Notes: generated by a model from the letters alone, not told the origin. A stretch of DNA of 64,000 nt from Burkholderia stagnalis (GCF_902830275.1 NZ_CADESW010000022.1:62001-126000); one strand, 5' to 3'; counted from the stretch's first letter, positions 51,786-61,052 are shown. A program made the numbers and translations.

Positions 51786-51810
51786 TTAAACATGCTCATA
51801 AGATACATTT
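51786..51810 (-). promoter_or_regulatory. NsrR-like site upstream of hmp
   Basis: Reading on the minus strand, AAATGTATCTT is followed by ATGAGCATGTTTAA. The first half matches the AAATGCATCTT half-site of the NO-sensing repressor NsrR with one change; the second is weaker. It lies 13-37 bases before the hmp start, where a repressor would block transcription. Confidence 0.45.
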
Positions 51811-51891
51811 TTAAAGTCGCGGGCAGACTCAGGCAAATTGTCGCAGTCCCTTGATAGGGGTCGGCTTACAAAAACTGGCGCCAGGCGGCGC

Positions 51892-52443
51892 TCACGTCGC
51901 CCGGCCGCGTTGCCACAACACGTCCGTGCCGCCGTCCGCGCGGTTCAGCACGCGGGCCAGCACGAACAGCAGGTCGGACAGCCGGTTCACGTACCGGCGC
52001 GGTGTCTCGTGCAGCGTCTCGACGCGGCCCAGCGCGACGATCGCGCGCTCCGCGCGGCGGCACACGGTCCGGCTCACGTGCGCGAGCGACGCCGCGCGCG
52101 AGCCGGCCGGCAGGATGAATTCCTTCAGCGGCGGCAGTGTTGCGTTGTAGTCGGCGAGCCACTGGTCGAGGCGCGCGAGGTGCGTGTCGTCGATCACCGT
52201 GTGGCCGGGGATGCACAGCTCGCCGCCCAGGTCGAACAGGTCGTGCTGGATCGTGACGAGCGCCGCGCGCACGTCGTCGGGCAGCGGCTCGGCGAGCAGC
52301 ACGCCGAGGGTCGAATTCAGTTCGTCGACGTCGCCGATCGCGGCGATCCGCACGTCGTCCTTGCCGACGCGCCGTCCGTCGCCGAGGCCCGTGGTGCCAT
52401 CGTCGCCGGTGCGCGTGGCGATCTTGCTCAAGCGGTTGCCCAT
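51892..52443 (-). CDS. PduO-type ATP:cob(I)alamin adenosyltransferase
   Basis: A 183-residue helical enzyme that makes coenzyme B12 from cob(I)alamin and ATP. The N-terminal ATP site is SKIATRTGDDGTTGLGDGRRV; the conserved RRAERAIVAL and NRLSDLLFVLAR segments form the rest of the active site. The length fits the PduO/MMAB family. The start is the ATG at 52443; the long frame upstream of it is a shadow of the oxidase genes. It is divergent from the Dld-like gene, separated by 270 bases in which I see no clear promoter. Confidence 0.92.
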   Translation of the reverse strand: MGNRLSKIATRTGDDGTTGLGDGRRVGKDDVRIAAIGDVDELNSTLGVLLAEPLPDDVRAALVTIQHDLFDLGGELCIPGHTVIDDTHLARLDQWLADYNATLPPLKEFILPAGSRAASLAHVSRTVCRRAERAIVALGRVETLHETPRRYVNRLSDLLFVLARVLNRADGGTDVLWQRGRAT

Positions 52444-52713
52444 GCGGAGTCCTCTGTCGATCGGCCGCGACGCGGCCCGGGGTTGCACTGGAAGCCGATT
52501 ATCGCAGCCCGCGGCACGGCTCGCAGCTGGTGTTACAGCGTAGAATGACCCCAAAACCGCATCGCCGCGGCACCCGCCCGACAGGCCGGCCAGCCCGCTC
52601 GGGCTGGATGAAGCCGGGGCGGCAGCCGCTGCGGCATCGGCTCCGGCCGACACCGCCCTGCATGGGATCCGGGCCAGCGCCGCGCGCCCCCCGGGTCGAC
52701 AAAGGAGACTTGC

Positions 52714-54123
52714 GTGAATCACCCCGCCCCACCGGCCAGCTCGCGCCGCCCGCTTCCCCCCGCCCTGCTCGATGCGCTGCGCGCCGCCTTCGGCGAGCGC
52801 GTGTCGACGGCCGAGGCGGTGCGCGCGCATCACGGCCGCGACGAATCGCCGTTCGACCCGCAGCTGCCCGACGCGGTCGTGTTTGCGCACAGCGCCGACG
52901 ACGTCCGGCAGGTCGTGTCGCTCTGCGCGCTCTATGGCGTCCCGCTGATCCCGTACGGCGCAGGCTCGTCGCTCGAAGGTCACCTGCTCGCGGTGCGCGG
53001 CGGCGTGTCGCTCGACCTGTCCGAAATGAACCGCGTGCTGTCGATCGACGCGGAAGACCTCACCGTGACGGTCGAACCGGGCATCACGCGCAAGGCGCTC
53101 AACGAAGCGCTGCGCGACACCGGCCTGTTCTTCCCGATCGATCCCGGCGCCGACGCGAGCATCGGCGGCATGACCGCGACCCGCGCGTCCGGCACCAACG
53201 CCGTGCGCTACGGGACGATGCGCGAGAACGTGCTGGGCCTGACCGCGGTGCTCGCCGACGGCCGCACGGTGAAGACCGGCTCGCGCGCGCGCAAGTCGTC
53301 GGCCGGCTACGACCTCACTCGGCTGTTCGTCGGCTCCGAAGGCACGCTCGGCGTGATCACCGAGATCACGCTGCGCCTGCATCCGCAGCCGGAAGCCGTG
53401 TCGGCCGCGATCTGCACGTTCCCGTCGATGGGCGACGCGGTGCGCACCGTGATCGAGACGATCCAGATCGGCGTGCCGATCGCGCGCGTCGAGTTCGTCG
53501 ATTCGCTCGCGATCCGCTCGATCAACCGCCACTCGAACCTGACGCTCGCCGAGGCGCCGACGCTGTTCTTCGAATTCCACGGCACCGAAGCCGGCGTGAA
53601 GGAGCAGGCAGAGCTGGTCGAGGCGCTGGCCGGCGAAAACCACGGCCAGGGCTTCGAATGGGCGACCCGGCCCGAGGATCGCAGCCGGCTCTGGGCCGCG
53701 CGCCACAACGCGTTCTTCGCGATGCTGCAGCTGAAGCCGGGCTGCCGCGCGGTGACGACCGACGTCTGCGTGCCGATCTCGCAGCTCGCCGCGTGCGTCG
53801 AGGAAACCGAAACCGACCTGCGCGCGTCGTCGCTGCCGTGCCCGATCGTCGGCCATGTCGGCGACGGCAATTTCCACGTCGCGATCCTGATCGATCCCGA
53901 CAAGCCGGAGGAACTCGACGAGGCGGAACGCATCAACGAACGGATCGTCGAGCGCGCGCTGCGGATGGGCGGCACCTGCACGGGCGAGCACGGCGTCGGC
54001 CTGCACAAGATGCGCTTCCTGCCGCAGGAACATGGCGACGACGCGATCGACACGATGCGTGCGATCAAGCTCGCGCTCGACCCGCGCAACCTGATGAATC
54101 CCGGCAAGATCTTCACGTGCTGA
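52714..54123 (+). CDS. FAD-linked oxidase, D-lactate dehydrogenase (cytochrome) type
   Basis: A 469-residue flavoprotein. The PP-loop FAD-binding region shows GVPLIPYGAGSSLEGHLLAVRGGVSLDLSEMNRVL and FPIDPGADASIGGMTATRASGTNAVRYGTMRENVLGL. The C-terminal domain has GHVGDGNFHVAIL and CTGEHGVGLHKMRFL, typical of D-lactate/glycolate oxidases. The start is a GTG at 52714 preceded by AAAGGAGAC. It leads the glc-like gene train and is 16 bases from glcD, so the two are probably cotranscribed. Either D-lactate or 2-hydroxyacids could be the substrate. Confidence 0.88.
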   Translation: MNHPAPPASSRRPLPPALLDALRAAFGERVSTAEAVRAHHGRDESPFDPQLPDAVVFAHSADDVRQVVSLCALYGVPLIPYGAGSSLEGHLLAVRGGVSLDLSEMNRVLSIDAEDLTVTVEPGITRKALNEALRDTGLFFPIDPGADASIGGMTATRASGTNAVRYGTMRENVLGLTAVLADGRTVKTGSRARKSSAGYDLTRLFVGSEGTLGVITEITLRLHPQPEAVSAAICTFPSMGDAVRTVIETIQIGVPIARVEFVDSLAIRSINRHSNLTLAEAPTLFFEFHGTEAGVKEQAELVEALAGENHGQGFEWATRPEDRSRLWAARHNAFFAMLQLKPGCRAVTTDVCVPISQLAACVEETETDLRASSLPCPIVGHVGDGNFHVAILIDPDKPEELDEAERINERIVERALRMGGTCTGEHGVGLHKMRFLPQEHGDDAIDTMRAIKLALDPRNLMNPGKIFTC

Positions 54124-54139
54124 CCACGCAGGAGACTTC

Positions 54140-55630
54140 ATGAACGCCCCCGAACTGTCGGCGGAGATGCGCGCGCAGCGCCAGCGCGAAGTGGTGCAGG
54201 CGCTGATGGCCGTGCTGCCGACGCATTGCCTGCTGTATCGCGAGGAGGACACCGCGCCGTACGAGTGCGACGGCCTGTCCGCGTACCGGCGCCTGCCGCT
54301 CGCGGTCGCGCTGCCCGAGACGGAATCGCAGGTGCAGCGCATCGTGCAGATCTGCCGCCGGATGGAGGTGCCGATCGTGCCGCGCGGCGCGGGCACGAGC
54401 CTGTCGGGCGGCGCGCTGCCGATCTCGCTCGGCGTCGTGCTGTCGCTCGCGCGCTTCACGCGCGTCGTCGAAGTCGACCCGTACGCGCGCACGGCGACCG
54501 TGCAGCCCGGCGTGCGCAATCTCGCGATTTCCGAGGCCGCCGCGCCGTACGGCCTGTACTACGCGCCGGATCCTTCGTCGCAGATCGCCTGCACGATCGG
54601 CGGCAACGTCGCCGAAAACTCGGGCGGCGTGCACTGCCTCAAGTACGGGCTGACCGTGCACAACGTGATGCGCGTGCGCGCGGTGACGATCGACGGCGAG
54701 ATCGTCGAATTCGGCTCGCTCGCGCTCGACACGCCGGGCCTCGACCTGCTCGCGGTGACGATCGGCAGCGAGGGGATGTTCGTGATCGTCACCGAGGTCA
54801 CGGTGAAGCTGATCCCGAAGCCGCAGACGGCACAGCTCGTGATGGCGAGCTTCGACGACGTGGTCAAGGGCGGCGAGGCGGTCGCGGCGATCATCGCGTC
54901 GGGCATCATCCCCGCCGGCCTCGAGATGATGGACAAGCCGGCGACGCAGGCGGTCGAGGCGTTCACGCATGCGGGCTACGACGTCGACGCGAAGGCGATC
55001 CTGCTGTGCGAATCGGACGGCACGCCCGAGGAAGTCGCCGAGGAAATCGTGCGGATGACCGCGGTGCTGCGCGAGCACGGCGCGACGCGCATCCAGGTGT
55101 CGCGCAACGAGAGCGAGCGGCTGCGCTTCTGGTCCGGCCGCAAGAACGCGTTCCCGGCCGCCGGGCGGATTTCGCCCGACTATTACTGCATGGACGGCAC
55201 CGTGCCGCGCCGCGCGATCGGCCCGCTGCTCGCGCGCATCGAGCAGCTCGAGCTGCGCTACGGGATGCGCTGCATCAACGTGTTCCATGCGGGCGACGGC
55301 AACATGCATCCGCTGATCCTCTATAACGCGAACAACCCGGACGAGCTGCACCGCGCCGAGCTGTTCGGCGCGGAAATCCTCGAATGCTGCGTGGAATTCG
55401 GCGGCACGGTGACGGGCGAGCACGGCGTGGGCGTCGAGAAGCTCAATTCGATGTGCGTGCAGTTTTCGCCGCAGGAGCGCGACGCGTTCTTCGCGGTCAA
55501 GCGCGCGTTCGATCCGCCCGGGCTGCTCAATCCGGACAAGGGCATTCCGACGCGGGCGCGCTGCGCCGAATACGGCCGCCAGCACGTGCGCGGCGCGCTG
55601 CTGCCGCACCCCGACCTGCCGCGCTTCTGA
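54140..55630 (+). CDS. glcD: Glycolate oxidase subunit GlcD
   Basis: A 496-residue FAD-binding catalytic subunit of the membrane-associated glycolate oxidase. Visible are VPIVPRGAGTSLSGGALPISLGVVLSLARF, APDPSSQIACTIGGNVAENSGGVHCLKYG and the C-terminal NVFHAGDGNMHPLILY and VTGEHGVGVEKLN. It works with GlcE and GlcF downstream, passing electrons toward quinone. AGGAGAC precedes the ATG. A 132-base gap separates it from glcE. Confidence 0.94.
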   Translation: MNAPELSAEMRAQRQREVVQALMAVLPTHCLLYREEDTAPYECDGLSAYRRLPLAVALPETESQVQRIVQICRRMEVPIVPRGAGTSLSGGALPISLGVVLSLARFTRVVEVDPYARTATVQPGVRNLAISEAAAPYGLYYAPDPSSQIACTIGGNVAENSGGVHCLKYGLTVHNVMRVRAVTIDGEIVEFGSLALDTPGLDLLAVTIGSEGMFVIVTEVTVKLIPKPQTAQLVMASFDDVVKGGEAVAAIIASGIIPAGLEMMDKPATQAVEAFTHAGYDVDAKAILLCESDGTPEEVAEEIVRMTAVLREHGATRIQVSRNESERLRFWSGRKNAFPAAGRISPDYYCMDGTVPRRAIGPLLARIEQLELRYGMRCINVFHAGDGNMHPLILYNANNPDELHRAELFGAEILECCVEFGGTVTGEHGVGVEKLNSMCVQFSPQERDAFFAVKRAFDPPGLLNPDKGIPTRARCAEYGRQHVRGALLPHPDLPRF

Positions 55631-55762
55631 CCCGCCGCGCCCGGCGGACGCGGCGCGTTTCATCCGTGAACCGGGGTAAACAGACCCTAGGGATAGTCGC
55701 GATGTGGATTCGCGCCGCCCCGGTACAATCGATCGGACAACGACACGGGACAACAACCGATC

Positions 55763-56851
55763 ATGGAAGAGGACGACATCGTTGCCGGATGGGCCGAGCG
55801 CATTCGCGCCGCCAGTGCCGACGGCCGCCCGCTGCGGATTCGCGGCGGCGGCACCAAGGACTGGTACGGCCAGGCGCTCGAGGGCGAGGTACTCGACACG
55901 CGCGCGTATCACGGCATCGTGTCGTACGACCCGGCCGAGCTCGTCGTCACGGTCCGCGCGGGCACGCCGCTCACGCAACTCGAAACCGTCCTCGGCGAAC
56001 GCGGCCAGATGCTGCCGTTCGAGCCCCCCCACTTCGGCCGCGCGGCCACCGTCGGCGGCTGCATCGGCGCCGGCCTCGCGGGCCCGCGCCGCGCGACGTG
56101 CGGCGCGCCGCGCGATTTCGTGCTGGGCGTCGCGCTGATGAACGGCCGCGGCGAGGTGCTGCGCTTCGGCGGGCAGGTCGTGAAGAACGTGGCCGGCTAC
56201 GACGTGTCGCGGCTGATGGCCGGCTCGCTCGGCACGCTCGGGCTGATGCTCGAGCTGTCGATCAAGGTGCTGCCGGTGCCGGTCGCCGAGATCACGCTGA
56301 AGTTCGAGATGAGCGCGACCGACGCCGTGCGCAAGCTCAACGAATGGGGCGGCCACCCGCTGCCCGTCAGCGCGAGCGCGTGGCGCAACGGCACGCTCGT
56401 GCTGCGCCTGTCGGGCGCGGAGGCCGCGGTCAAGGCCGCGAAGACGCTGCTCGGCGGCGAAGTCGTCGACGCGGTCGAGGCGGAGCGCTTCTGGGCCGGC
56501 CTGCGCGAGCACACCGATCCGTTCTTCAACGGCATTCCGCCGGGCTTCGCGCTGTGGCGCCTGTCGCTGCCGAGCATCACCGAGCCGATGCACCTGCCGG
56601 GCACCCAGCTGATGGAATGGGGCGGCGCGCAGCGCTGGTGGATCACCGACGCCGATGCGCAAACCGTGCGCATGAGCGCGAAACAGGCGGGCGGCCATGC
56701 GACGCTGTTTCGCGCGGGCGAATCGTACGACCGCAGCGCCGGCGTATTCACGCCGCTCCCCGCGCCGCTGATGAAAATCCACCGCGGGCTGAAGGCGGCG
56801 TTCGATCCGGCGCGCATCTTCAACCGCGGTCGGCTCTATCCTGATCTCTGA
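55763..56851 (+). CDS. glcE: Glycolate oxidase subunit GlcE
   Basis: A 362-residue FAD-binding subunit, shorter than GlcD as expected. The N-terminal flavin fold is RPLRIRGGGTKDWYGQ, with PPHFGRAATVGGCIGAGLAGPRRA and GQVVKNVAGYDVSRLMAGSLGTLGLM following. The C-terminus HRGLKAAFDPARIFNRGRLYPDL is typical. A TACAAT hexamer at about 55725 in the upstream gap could be an internal promoter. The gene ends 7 bases before glcF. Confidence 0.93.
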   Translation: MEEDDIVAGWAERIRAASADGRPLRIRGGGTKDWYGQALEGEVLDTRAYHGIVSYDPAELVVTVRAGTPLTQLETVLGERGQMLPFEPPHFGRAATVGGCIGAGLAGPRRATCGAPRDFVLGVALMNGRGEVLRFGGQVVKNVAGYDVSRLMAGSLGTLGLMLELSIKVLPVPVAEITLKFEMSATDAVRKLNEWGGHPLPVSASAWRNGTLVLRLSGAEAAVKAAKTLLGGEVVDAVEAERFWAGLREHTDPFFNGIPPGFALWRLSLPSITEPMHLPGTQLMEWGGAQRWWITDADAQTVRMSAKQAGGHATLFRAGESYDRSAGVFTPLPAPLMKIHRGLKAAFDPARIFNRGRLYPDL

Positions 56852-56858
56852 GAGCTCG

Positions 56859-58085
56859 ATGCAGACGAACCTCGCCGATTTCATCCGCAATACGCCCGAC
56901 GGCGACGAAGCCGACGCGATCCTGCGCAAGTGCGTGCACTGCGGGTTTTGCACCGCGACGTGCCCGACCTACCAGCTGCTCGGCGACGAGCTCGACGGCC
57001 CGCGCGGCCGCATCTACCTGATCAAGCAGATGGTCGAAGGCGCGCCGGTGACGCGCAGCACGCAGCAGCATCTCGACCGCTGCCTCACCTGCCGCAGCTG
57101 CGAGACCACCTGCCCGTCGGGCGTCGAGTACGGCCGGCTCGTCGAGATCGGCCGCAAGCACGTCGAGGCGCAGGTGCGGCGCCCCGTGTCGCAGCGGCTC
57201 GTGCGCCGCGCGCTCGCGAGCTTCGTGCCGAACAGCGCGCTGTTCTCGCCGGTGATGCGGCTCGGCCAGCACGTGCGGCCGCTGCTGCCGAAGCGCCTGC
57301 GCGACAAGGTGCCGCCGCGCACCCGGCTGCTCGAATGGCCGCACCGCACCCATCCCCGCAAGATGCTGATGCTGGCCGGCTGCGTGCAGCCATCGATGCT
57401 GCCGAACATCAACATCGCCACCGCGCGCGTGCTCGACGCGCTCGGCGTCGAGACCGTCGTCGCGCCCGAGGCCGGCTGCTGCGGCGCGATCCGGCTGCAC
57501 CTGAACTATCACGACGAAGCACTCGACGACGCGCGCCGCAACATCGACGCGTGGTGGCCGTACGTCGAGCAGGGCATCGAGGCGATCGTGATGAACGCGT
57601 CCGGCTGCGGCGCGACGGTGCTCGAATACGCGCACCTGCTGCGCGACGACCCGGCCTACGCGGAAAAGGCGCAGCGCATCGTCACGCTGACGCGCGACGT
57701 GTCCGACGTGCTGCTCGCGTTCGAGGCCGAGCTCGCGACGCTCGCGCGGCGCCGCGCGATCCACACGGTCGCCTACCATCCGCCGTGCACGCTGCAGCAC
57801 GGCCAGCAGTCGCGCGGCAAGGTCGAGCGGCTGCTCGAGACGCTCGGCATCGACGTGCGCCTGCCCGCCGACAGCCACCTGTGCTGCGGCTCGGCCGGCA
57901 CCTACTCGCTGACGCAGCCGTCGCTGTCGTACAAGCTGCGCAAGCAGAAGCTCGCGAAGCTGCAGGCGCTCGAGCCGCAGATGATCGTCTCCGCGAACGT
58001 CGGCTGCATCGCGCACCTGCAGAGCGGCACGCAGATACCGGTCGCGCACTGGGTCCAGCTCGTCGAGCACCTGCTGTACGGTTGA
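56859..58085 (+). CDS. glcF: Glycolate oxidase iron-sulfur subunit GlcF
   Basis: A 408-residue electron-transfer subunit. Two ferredoxin-type 4Fe-4S motifs are present near the N-terminus, CVHCGFCTATCPTYQ (about residues 26-40) and CLTCRSCETTCPSG (about 75-88). Two CCG-type cysteine domains follow: EAGCCGAIRLHL, and SHLCCGSAGTYSLTQP in the C-terminal part. It links GlcD/GlcE flavins to the respiratory chain at the membrane. It completes the glcDEF set. Confidence 0.95.
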   Translation: MQTNLADFIRNTPDGDEADAILRKCVHCGFCTATCPTYQLLGDELDGPRGRIYLIKQMVEGAPVTRSTQQHLDRCLTCRSCETTCPSGVEYGRLVEIGRKHVEAQVRRPVSQRLVRRALASFVPNSALFSPVMRLGQHVRPLLPKRLRDKVPPRTRLLEWPHRTHPRKMLMLAGCVQPSMLPNINIATARVLDALGVETVVAPEAGCCGAIRLHLNYHDEALDDARRNIDAWWPYVEQGIEAIVMNASGCGATVLEYAHLLRDDPAYAEKAQRIVTLTRDVSDVLLAFEAELATLARRRAIHTVAYHPPCTLQHGQQSRGKVERLLETLGIDVRLPADSHLCCGSAGTYSLTQPSLSYKLRKQKLAKLQALEPQMIVSANVGCIAHLQSGTQIPVAHWVQLVEHLLYG

Positions 58086-58116
58086 ACCCGCCGCACGGCC
58101 GGGCGCATCGCGTCCG

Positions 58117-58122
58117 TATAAT
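58117..58122 (+). promoter_or_regulatory. -10 element of the yggS-like gene
   Basis: A perfect TATAAT, 64 bases before the chosen ATG at 58187. It overlaps an alternative in-frame ATG at about 58120, which therefore cannot be used from this promoter. That supports the downstream start. Confidence 0.55.
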
Positions 58123-58186
58123 GGAGCGCAACGAAGCGCCGCGTGCCGGCGGCGCCACCGCTCCCGTGCCTGCTTTCGTGCCCGTC

Positions 58187-58885
58187 ATGTCCGATCTCGC
58201 CGCCCGCCTCGATTCCGTCCACCACCGCATCGCCGACGCCGCCCGCGCGGCCGGCCGCGACCCCGCTTCCGTCACGCTGCTCGCCGTGTCGAAGACGTTC
58301 CCCGCCGATGCGGTGCGCGCCGCGCATGCGGCCGGCCAGCGCGCATTCGGCGAAAACTACGTGCAGGAATCGATCGACAAGATCGACACGCTCGCCGACC
58401 TGCGCGCCGAACTCGAATGGCATTTCATCGGGCCGCTGCAATCGAACAAGACGCGCGCCGTCGCCGAGCGTTTCGACTGGGTCCATTCGGTCGACCGGCT
58501 GAAGATCGCGCAGCGGCTCGCCGAGCAGCGCCCCGCGCACCTGCCGCCGCTGAACGTGTGCGTGCAGGTCAACATCAGCGGCGAGGCGTCCAAGAGCGGC
58601 GTCGCGCCGGCCGACGTGGCCGACGTCGCGCGCGCGGTGGCCGCGTTGCCGTCGCTGCGGCTGCGCGGCCTGATGGCGATTCCCGAACCGGCCGACGACG
58701 CCGACGCGCAACGCGCGCCGCATCGCGCGCTGCGCGCGCTGTTCGATACGCTGCGCGCTGGCGGGCTGCCGCTCGACACGTTGTCGATGGGCATGTCCGC
58801 CGATCTCGACGCGGCCGTGCTCGAAGGCGCGACGATCGTGCGGGTCGGCACCGCGATCTTCGGCGCGCGCGACTATTCCCATTGA
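58187..58885 (+). CDS. PLP homeostasis protein (YggS/PROSC family)
   Basis: A 232-residue single-domain PLP-binding protein. The lysine that binds PLP is in LLAVSKTFPADAVRAA (about residue 36), followed by FGENYVQE, WHFIGPLQSNK, and the C-terminal LSMGMSADLDAAVLEGATIVRVGTAIFG. Members buffer pyridoxal phosphate and influence amino-acid metabolism. It is 22 bases upstream of proC, a pairing seen in many bacteria. Confidence 0.94.
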   Translation: MSDLAARLDSVHHRIADAARAAGRDPASVTLLAVSKTFPADAVRAAHAAGQRAFGENYVQESIDKIDTLADLRAELEWHFIGPLQSNKTRAVAERFDWVHSVDRLKIAQRLAEQRPAHLPPLNVCVQVNISGEASKSGVAPADVADVARAVAALPSLRLRGLMAIPEPADDADAQRAPHRALRALFDTLRAGGLPLDTLSMGMSADLDAAVLEGATIVRVGTAIFGARDYSH

Positions 58886-58907
58886 TCCACTTCTCATTTC
58901 CGACATC

Positions 58908-59720
58908 ATGAAGATTGCATTCATCGGCGGCGGCAACATGGCCGCGGCACTGATCGGCGGCCTCGTCAAGCGCGGCGTCGCCGCGAGCGGCCTGTACGCG
59001 ATCGACGTCAACGAAGACGCCCGCGCGCGCACCGCGCAGCAATTCGGCATCCGCACCGGCGCGGCCATCGACGCGACGCTCGCGGAATACGACGCGATCG
59101 TGCTCGCGGTCAAGCCGCAGGTGCTGAAGGACGTCGCGCAGGCACTCGCGCCGCACCTGAAGACCCAGCTCGTGATCAGCATCGCGGCGGGCATCCGCGG
59201 CACGGACCTCGCGCGCTGGCTCGGCGATTACGCGCGCGTCGTGCGCACGATGCCGAACACGCCGGCGCTGGTCGGCATGGGCGTGACGGGCCTCGCCGCG
59301 CTGCCGGGCGTCGATGCGGCAGGCCGCGAACTCGCAGCGGGCGTGCTCGGCGCGGTCGGCGAGATCGTCTGGTTCGACGACGAATCGCAGCTCGACGCGG
59401 TCACCGCGATCTCGGGCAGCGGCCCCGCGTACGTGTTCTATTTCATCGAGGCGCTGCAGGAAGCGGCGCGCCGCCTCGGGCTGAACGACGAGCAGGGCCG
59501 CGCGCTCGCGGTCGCGACGTTCACGGGCGCCGCGCAGCTCGCCGCGCAATCCGGCGAGCCGGCCGGCGTGCTGCGCGAGCGGGTGACGTCGAAGGGCGGC
59601 ACGACGGCCGCCGCGCTCGCGTCGTTCGATGCGCAGGGCGTGAAGGAGGCGATCGTGCGCGGCGTGCTCGCGGCCGATGCGCGCGCGAAGGAAATGGGCG
59701 ACGAACTCGGGCGCGCGTAA
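58908..59720 (+). CDS. proC: Pyrroline-5-carboxylate reductase
   Basis: A 270-residue enzyme of the last step of proline biosynthesis. The N-terminal NADPH fold is KIAFIGGGNMAAALIGGL. VVRTMPNTPALVGMGVTGLAAL and the signature ISGSGPAYVFYFIEALQEAARRLGL...RERVTSKGGTTAAAL complete the family pattern. It is cotranscribed with the PLP-binding protein and followed by a bidirectional terminator. Confidence 0.96.
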   Translation: MKIAFIGGGNMAAALIGGLVKRGVAASGLYAIDVNEDARARTAQQFGIRTGAAIDATLAEYDAIVLAVKPQVLKDVAQALAPHLKTQLVISIAAGIRGTDLARWLGDYARVVRTMPNTPALVGMGVTGLAALPGVDAAGRELAAGVLGAVGEIVWFDDESQLDAVTAISGSGPAYVFYFIEALQEAARRLGLNDEQGRALAVATFTGAAQLAAQSGEPAGVLRERVTSKGGTTAAALASFDAQGVKEAIVRGVLAADARAKEMGDELGRA

Positions 59721-59746
59721 GCGATCGCCAACCGTTCGCGCAACAA

Positions 59747-59770
59747 AAAAGCGGCCAGCCGGCCGCTTTT
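59747..59770. terminator. Bidirectional terminator (proC / ubiA)
   Basis: AAAAGCGGCC and GGCCGCTTTT form a stem with a 4-base spacer, with A/T runs on both sides. It lies between the convergent proC and ubiA genes. Confidence 0.85.
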
Positions 59771-59814
59771 CTATTTCCGGCAAGGGCAAACCGCCCTCAC
59801 CGCGATGCCGGCCC

Positions 59815-60678
59815 TCACAATCCGGCCACCGCGTAATGCGCGGCGATCCCGGCGAACAGCACGCCGCCGAGCCAGTTGTTGTGCCGGAACGCGGCAAAGC
59901 ACGGCATCCGTTCGCGATCCTTGATCAGCGTGTAGTGATACACCGCGCAGCCGGCCGCGGCCGCCCACCCTGCCCAGTACACGAGGCCGAAGCCGAGCGT
60001 CGCGCCGATCCACGCGTAGATGCCGAGCGTCGCCGCATAGCAGGCCATCACCGCCGCGACGTCGAAGCGGCCGAACGTCAGCGCCGACGTGCGGATGCCG
60101 ATCTTGATGTCGTCGTCGCGGTCGACCATCGCGTATTCGGTGTCATAGGCGACCGACCAGAACACGTTCGCGACCAGCATGATCCATGCGAGCATCGGCA
60201 CCGTGTCCTGCACGGCCGCGAACGCCATCGGGATGCCGAAGCCGAACGCGATGCCCAGGTACGCCTGCGGAATCGCGAAGAAGCGCTTCATGAACGGATA
60301 GGTGCCCGCGACGATCACCGCGACCACCGACAGCGCTTTCGTCAGCGTATTGAGCGGCAGGATCAGCAGGAACGCGACGAGCGTCAGCCCGAGCGCGATC
60401 GCGATCGCTTCCCACGCCTGGATCTTGCCGGAGGTCAGCGGACGGTCGGCCGTGCGCTTCACGTGGCGGTCGAAGTCGCGGTCCGCATAATCGTTCATCG
60501 CGCAGCCGGCCGAGCGCATCAGCAGCGTGCCGAGCGCGAAGATCGCCACCAGCGACCAGCGCGGGCGGCCGTCCGACGCGATCCACAGCGCGTTGAGCGT
60601 CGGCCAGAGCAGCAGCAGGCTGCCGATCGGCTTGTCCATCCGGACGAGCCGCAGGTACAGGGGAAAGCGGGCGAACAT
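59815..60678 (-). CDS. ubiA: 4-hydroxybenzoate octaprenyltransferase
   Basis: A 287-residue membrane prenyltransferase that attaches the polyprenyl tail to 4-hydroxybenzoate in ubiquinone synthesis. The first Asp-rich motif is NDYADRDFDRHVKRTADRPL and the second is YDTEYAMVDRDDDIKIGIRTSA. About eight hydrophobic helices are visible. The ATG at 60678 is chosen; a GTG three codons upstream is also possible, and neither has a strong ribosome site. Confidence 0.93.
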   Translation of the reverse strand: MFARFPLYLRLVRMDKPIGSLLLLWPTLNALWIASDGRPRWSLVAIFALGTLLMRSAGCAMNDYADRDFDRHVKRTADRPLTSGKIQAWEAIAIALGLTLVAFLLILPLNTLTKALSVVAVIVAGTYPFMKRFFAIPQAYLGIAFGFGIPMAFAAVQDTVPMLAWIMLVANVFWSVAYDTEYAMVDRDDDIKIGIRTSALTFGRFDVAAVMACYAATLGIYAWIGATLGFGLVYWAGWAAAAGCAVYHYTLIKDRERMPCFAAFRHNNWLGGVLFAGIAAHYAVAGL

Positions 60679-60783
60679 GGAAAGCACCGGGAGGATAACC
60701 CCGGCATTTTAGAGCCGGGCAGCGCTTCGCGTCATGTCGAGGCGGTTTGCGCCGGGCGCCGCTTCGCGGACGGGCCCGCGCGT

Positions 60784-60948
60784 TCAGCCGCCCGCGCCGG
60801 CGGCCAGGCCATGCAGCGCCTGCGCGACCAGCACGGCCGCGCCGCTGCCCACGATCGCGAATCCGGCGAACCGCCGCAGCACCGCGGCCGGTGCGCGCTT
60901 CACGGGCGCCGCGAACGCGTCGCGCATGTCCAGGATCATCTGCGTCAT
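60784..60948 (-). CDS. Small membrane-anchored protein (54 aa), unknown
   Basis: A 54-residue product read from ATG 60948, which follows GGAGA at good spacing; an ATG seven codons upstream precedes that site. It has an amphipathic basic N-terminal half and one hydrophobic helix (FAIVGSGAAVLVAQALHGLAA). I do not recognise it. It lies downstream of katG on the same strand, 104 bases away and beyond a long palindrome. It may be a small stress-linked membrane protein. Confidence 0.55.
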   Translation of the reverse strand: MTQMILDMRDAFAAPVKRAPAAVLRRFAGFAIVGSGAAVLVAQALHGLAAGAGG

Positions 60949-60986
60949 GATCGTCTCTCCTTCAAGCAAAACCTGCCTGCCAGACA

Positions 60987-61016
60987 GGAACGGCCGGTCG
61001 CGCGACCGGCCGTTCC
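60987..61016. repeat. 30-bp perfect palindrome between katG and a small ORF
   Basis: GGAACGGCCGGTCG is followed by CG and then CGACCGGCCGTTCC. It lies 37 bases after the katG stop. There is no U-run on either strand, so it is at best a rho-assisted or mRNA-end hairpin; a regulator site is also possible. Confidence 0.55.
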
Positions 61017-61052
61017 GTGCGTGGCCGCCGCGTCAGCGGCGGCGTGCGGCGA

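Noticed and set aside
58120..58186. Upstream in-frame start for the PLP-homeostasis protein
   Set aside because: It would add 22 non-conserved residues and overlaps a perfect -10 box, so the start at 58187 is preferred.
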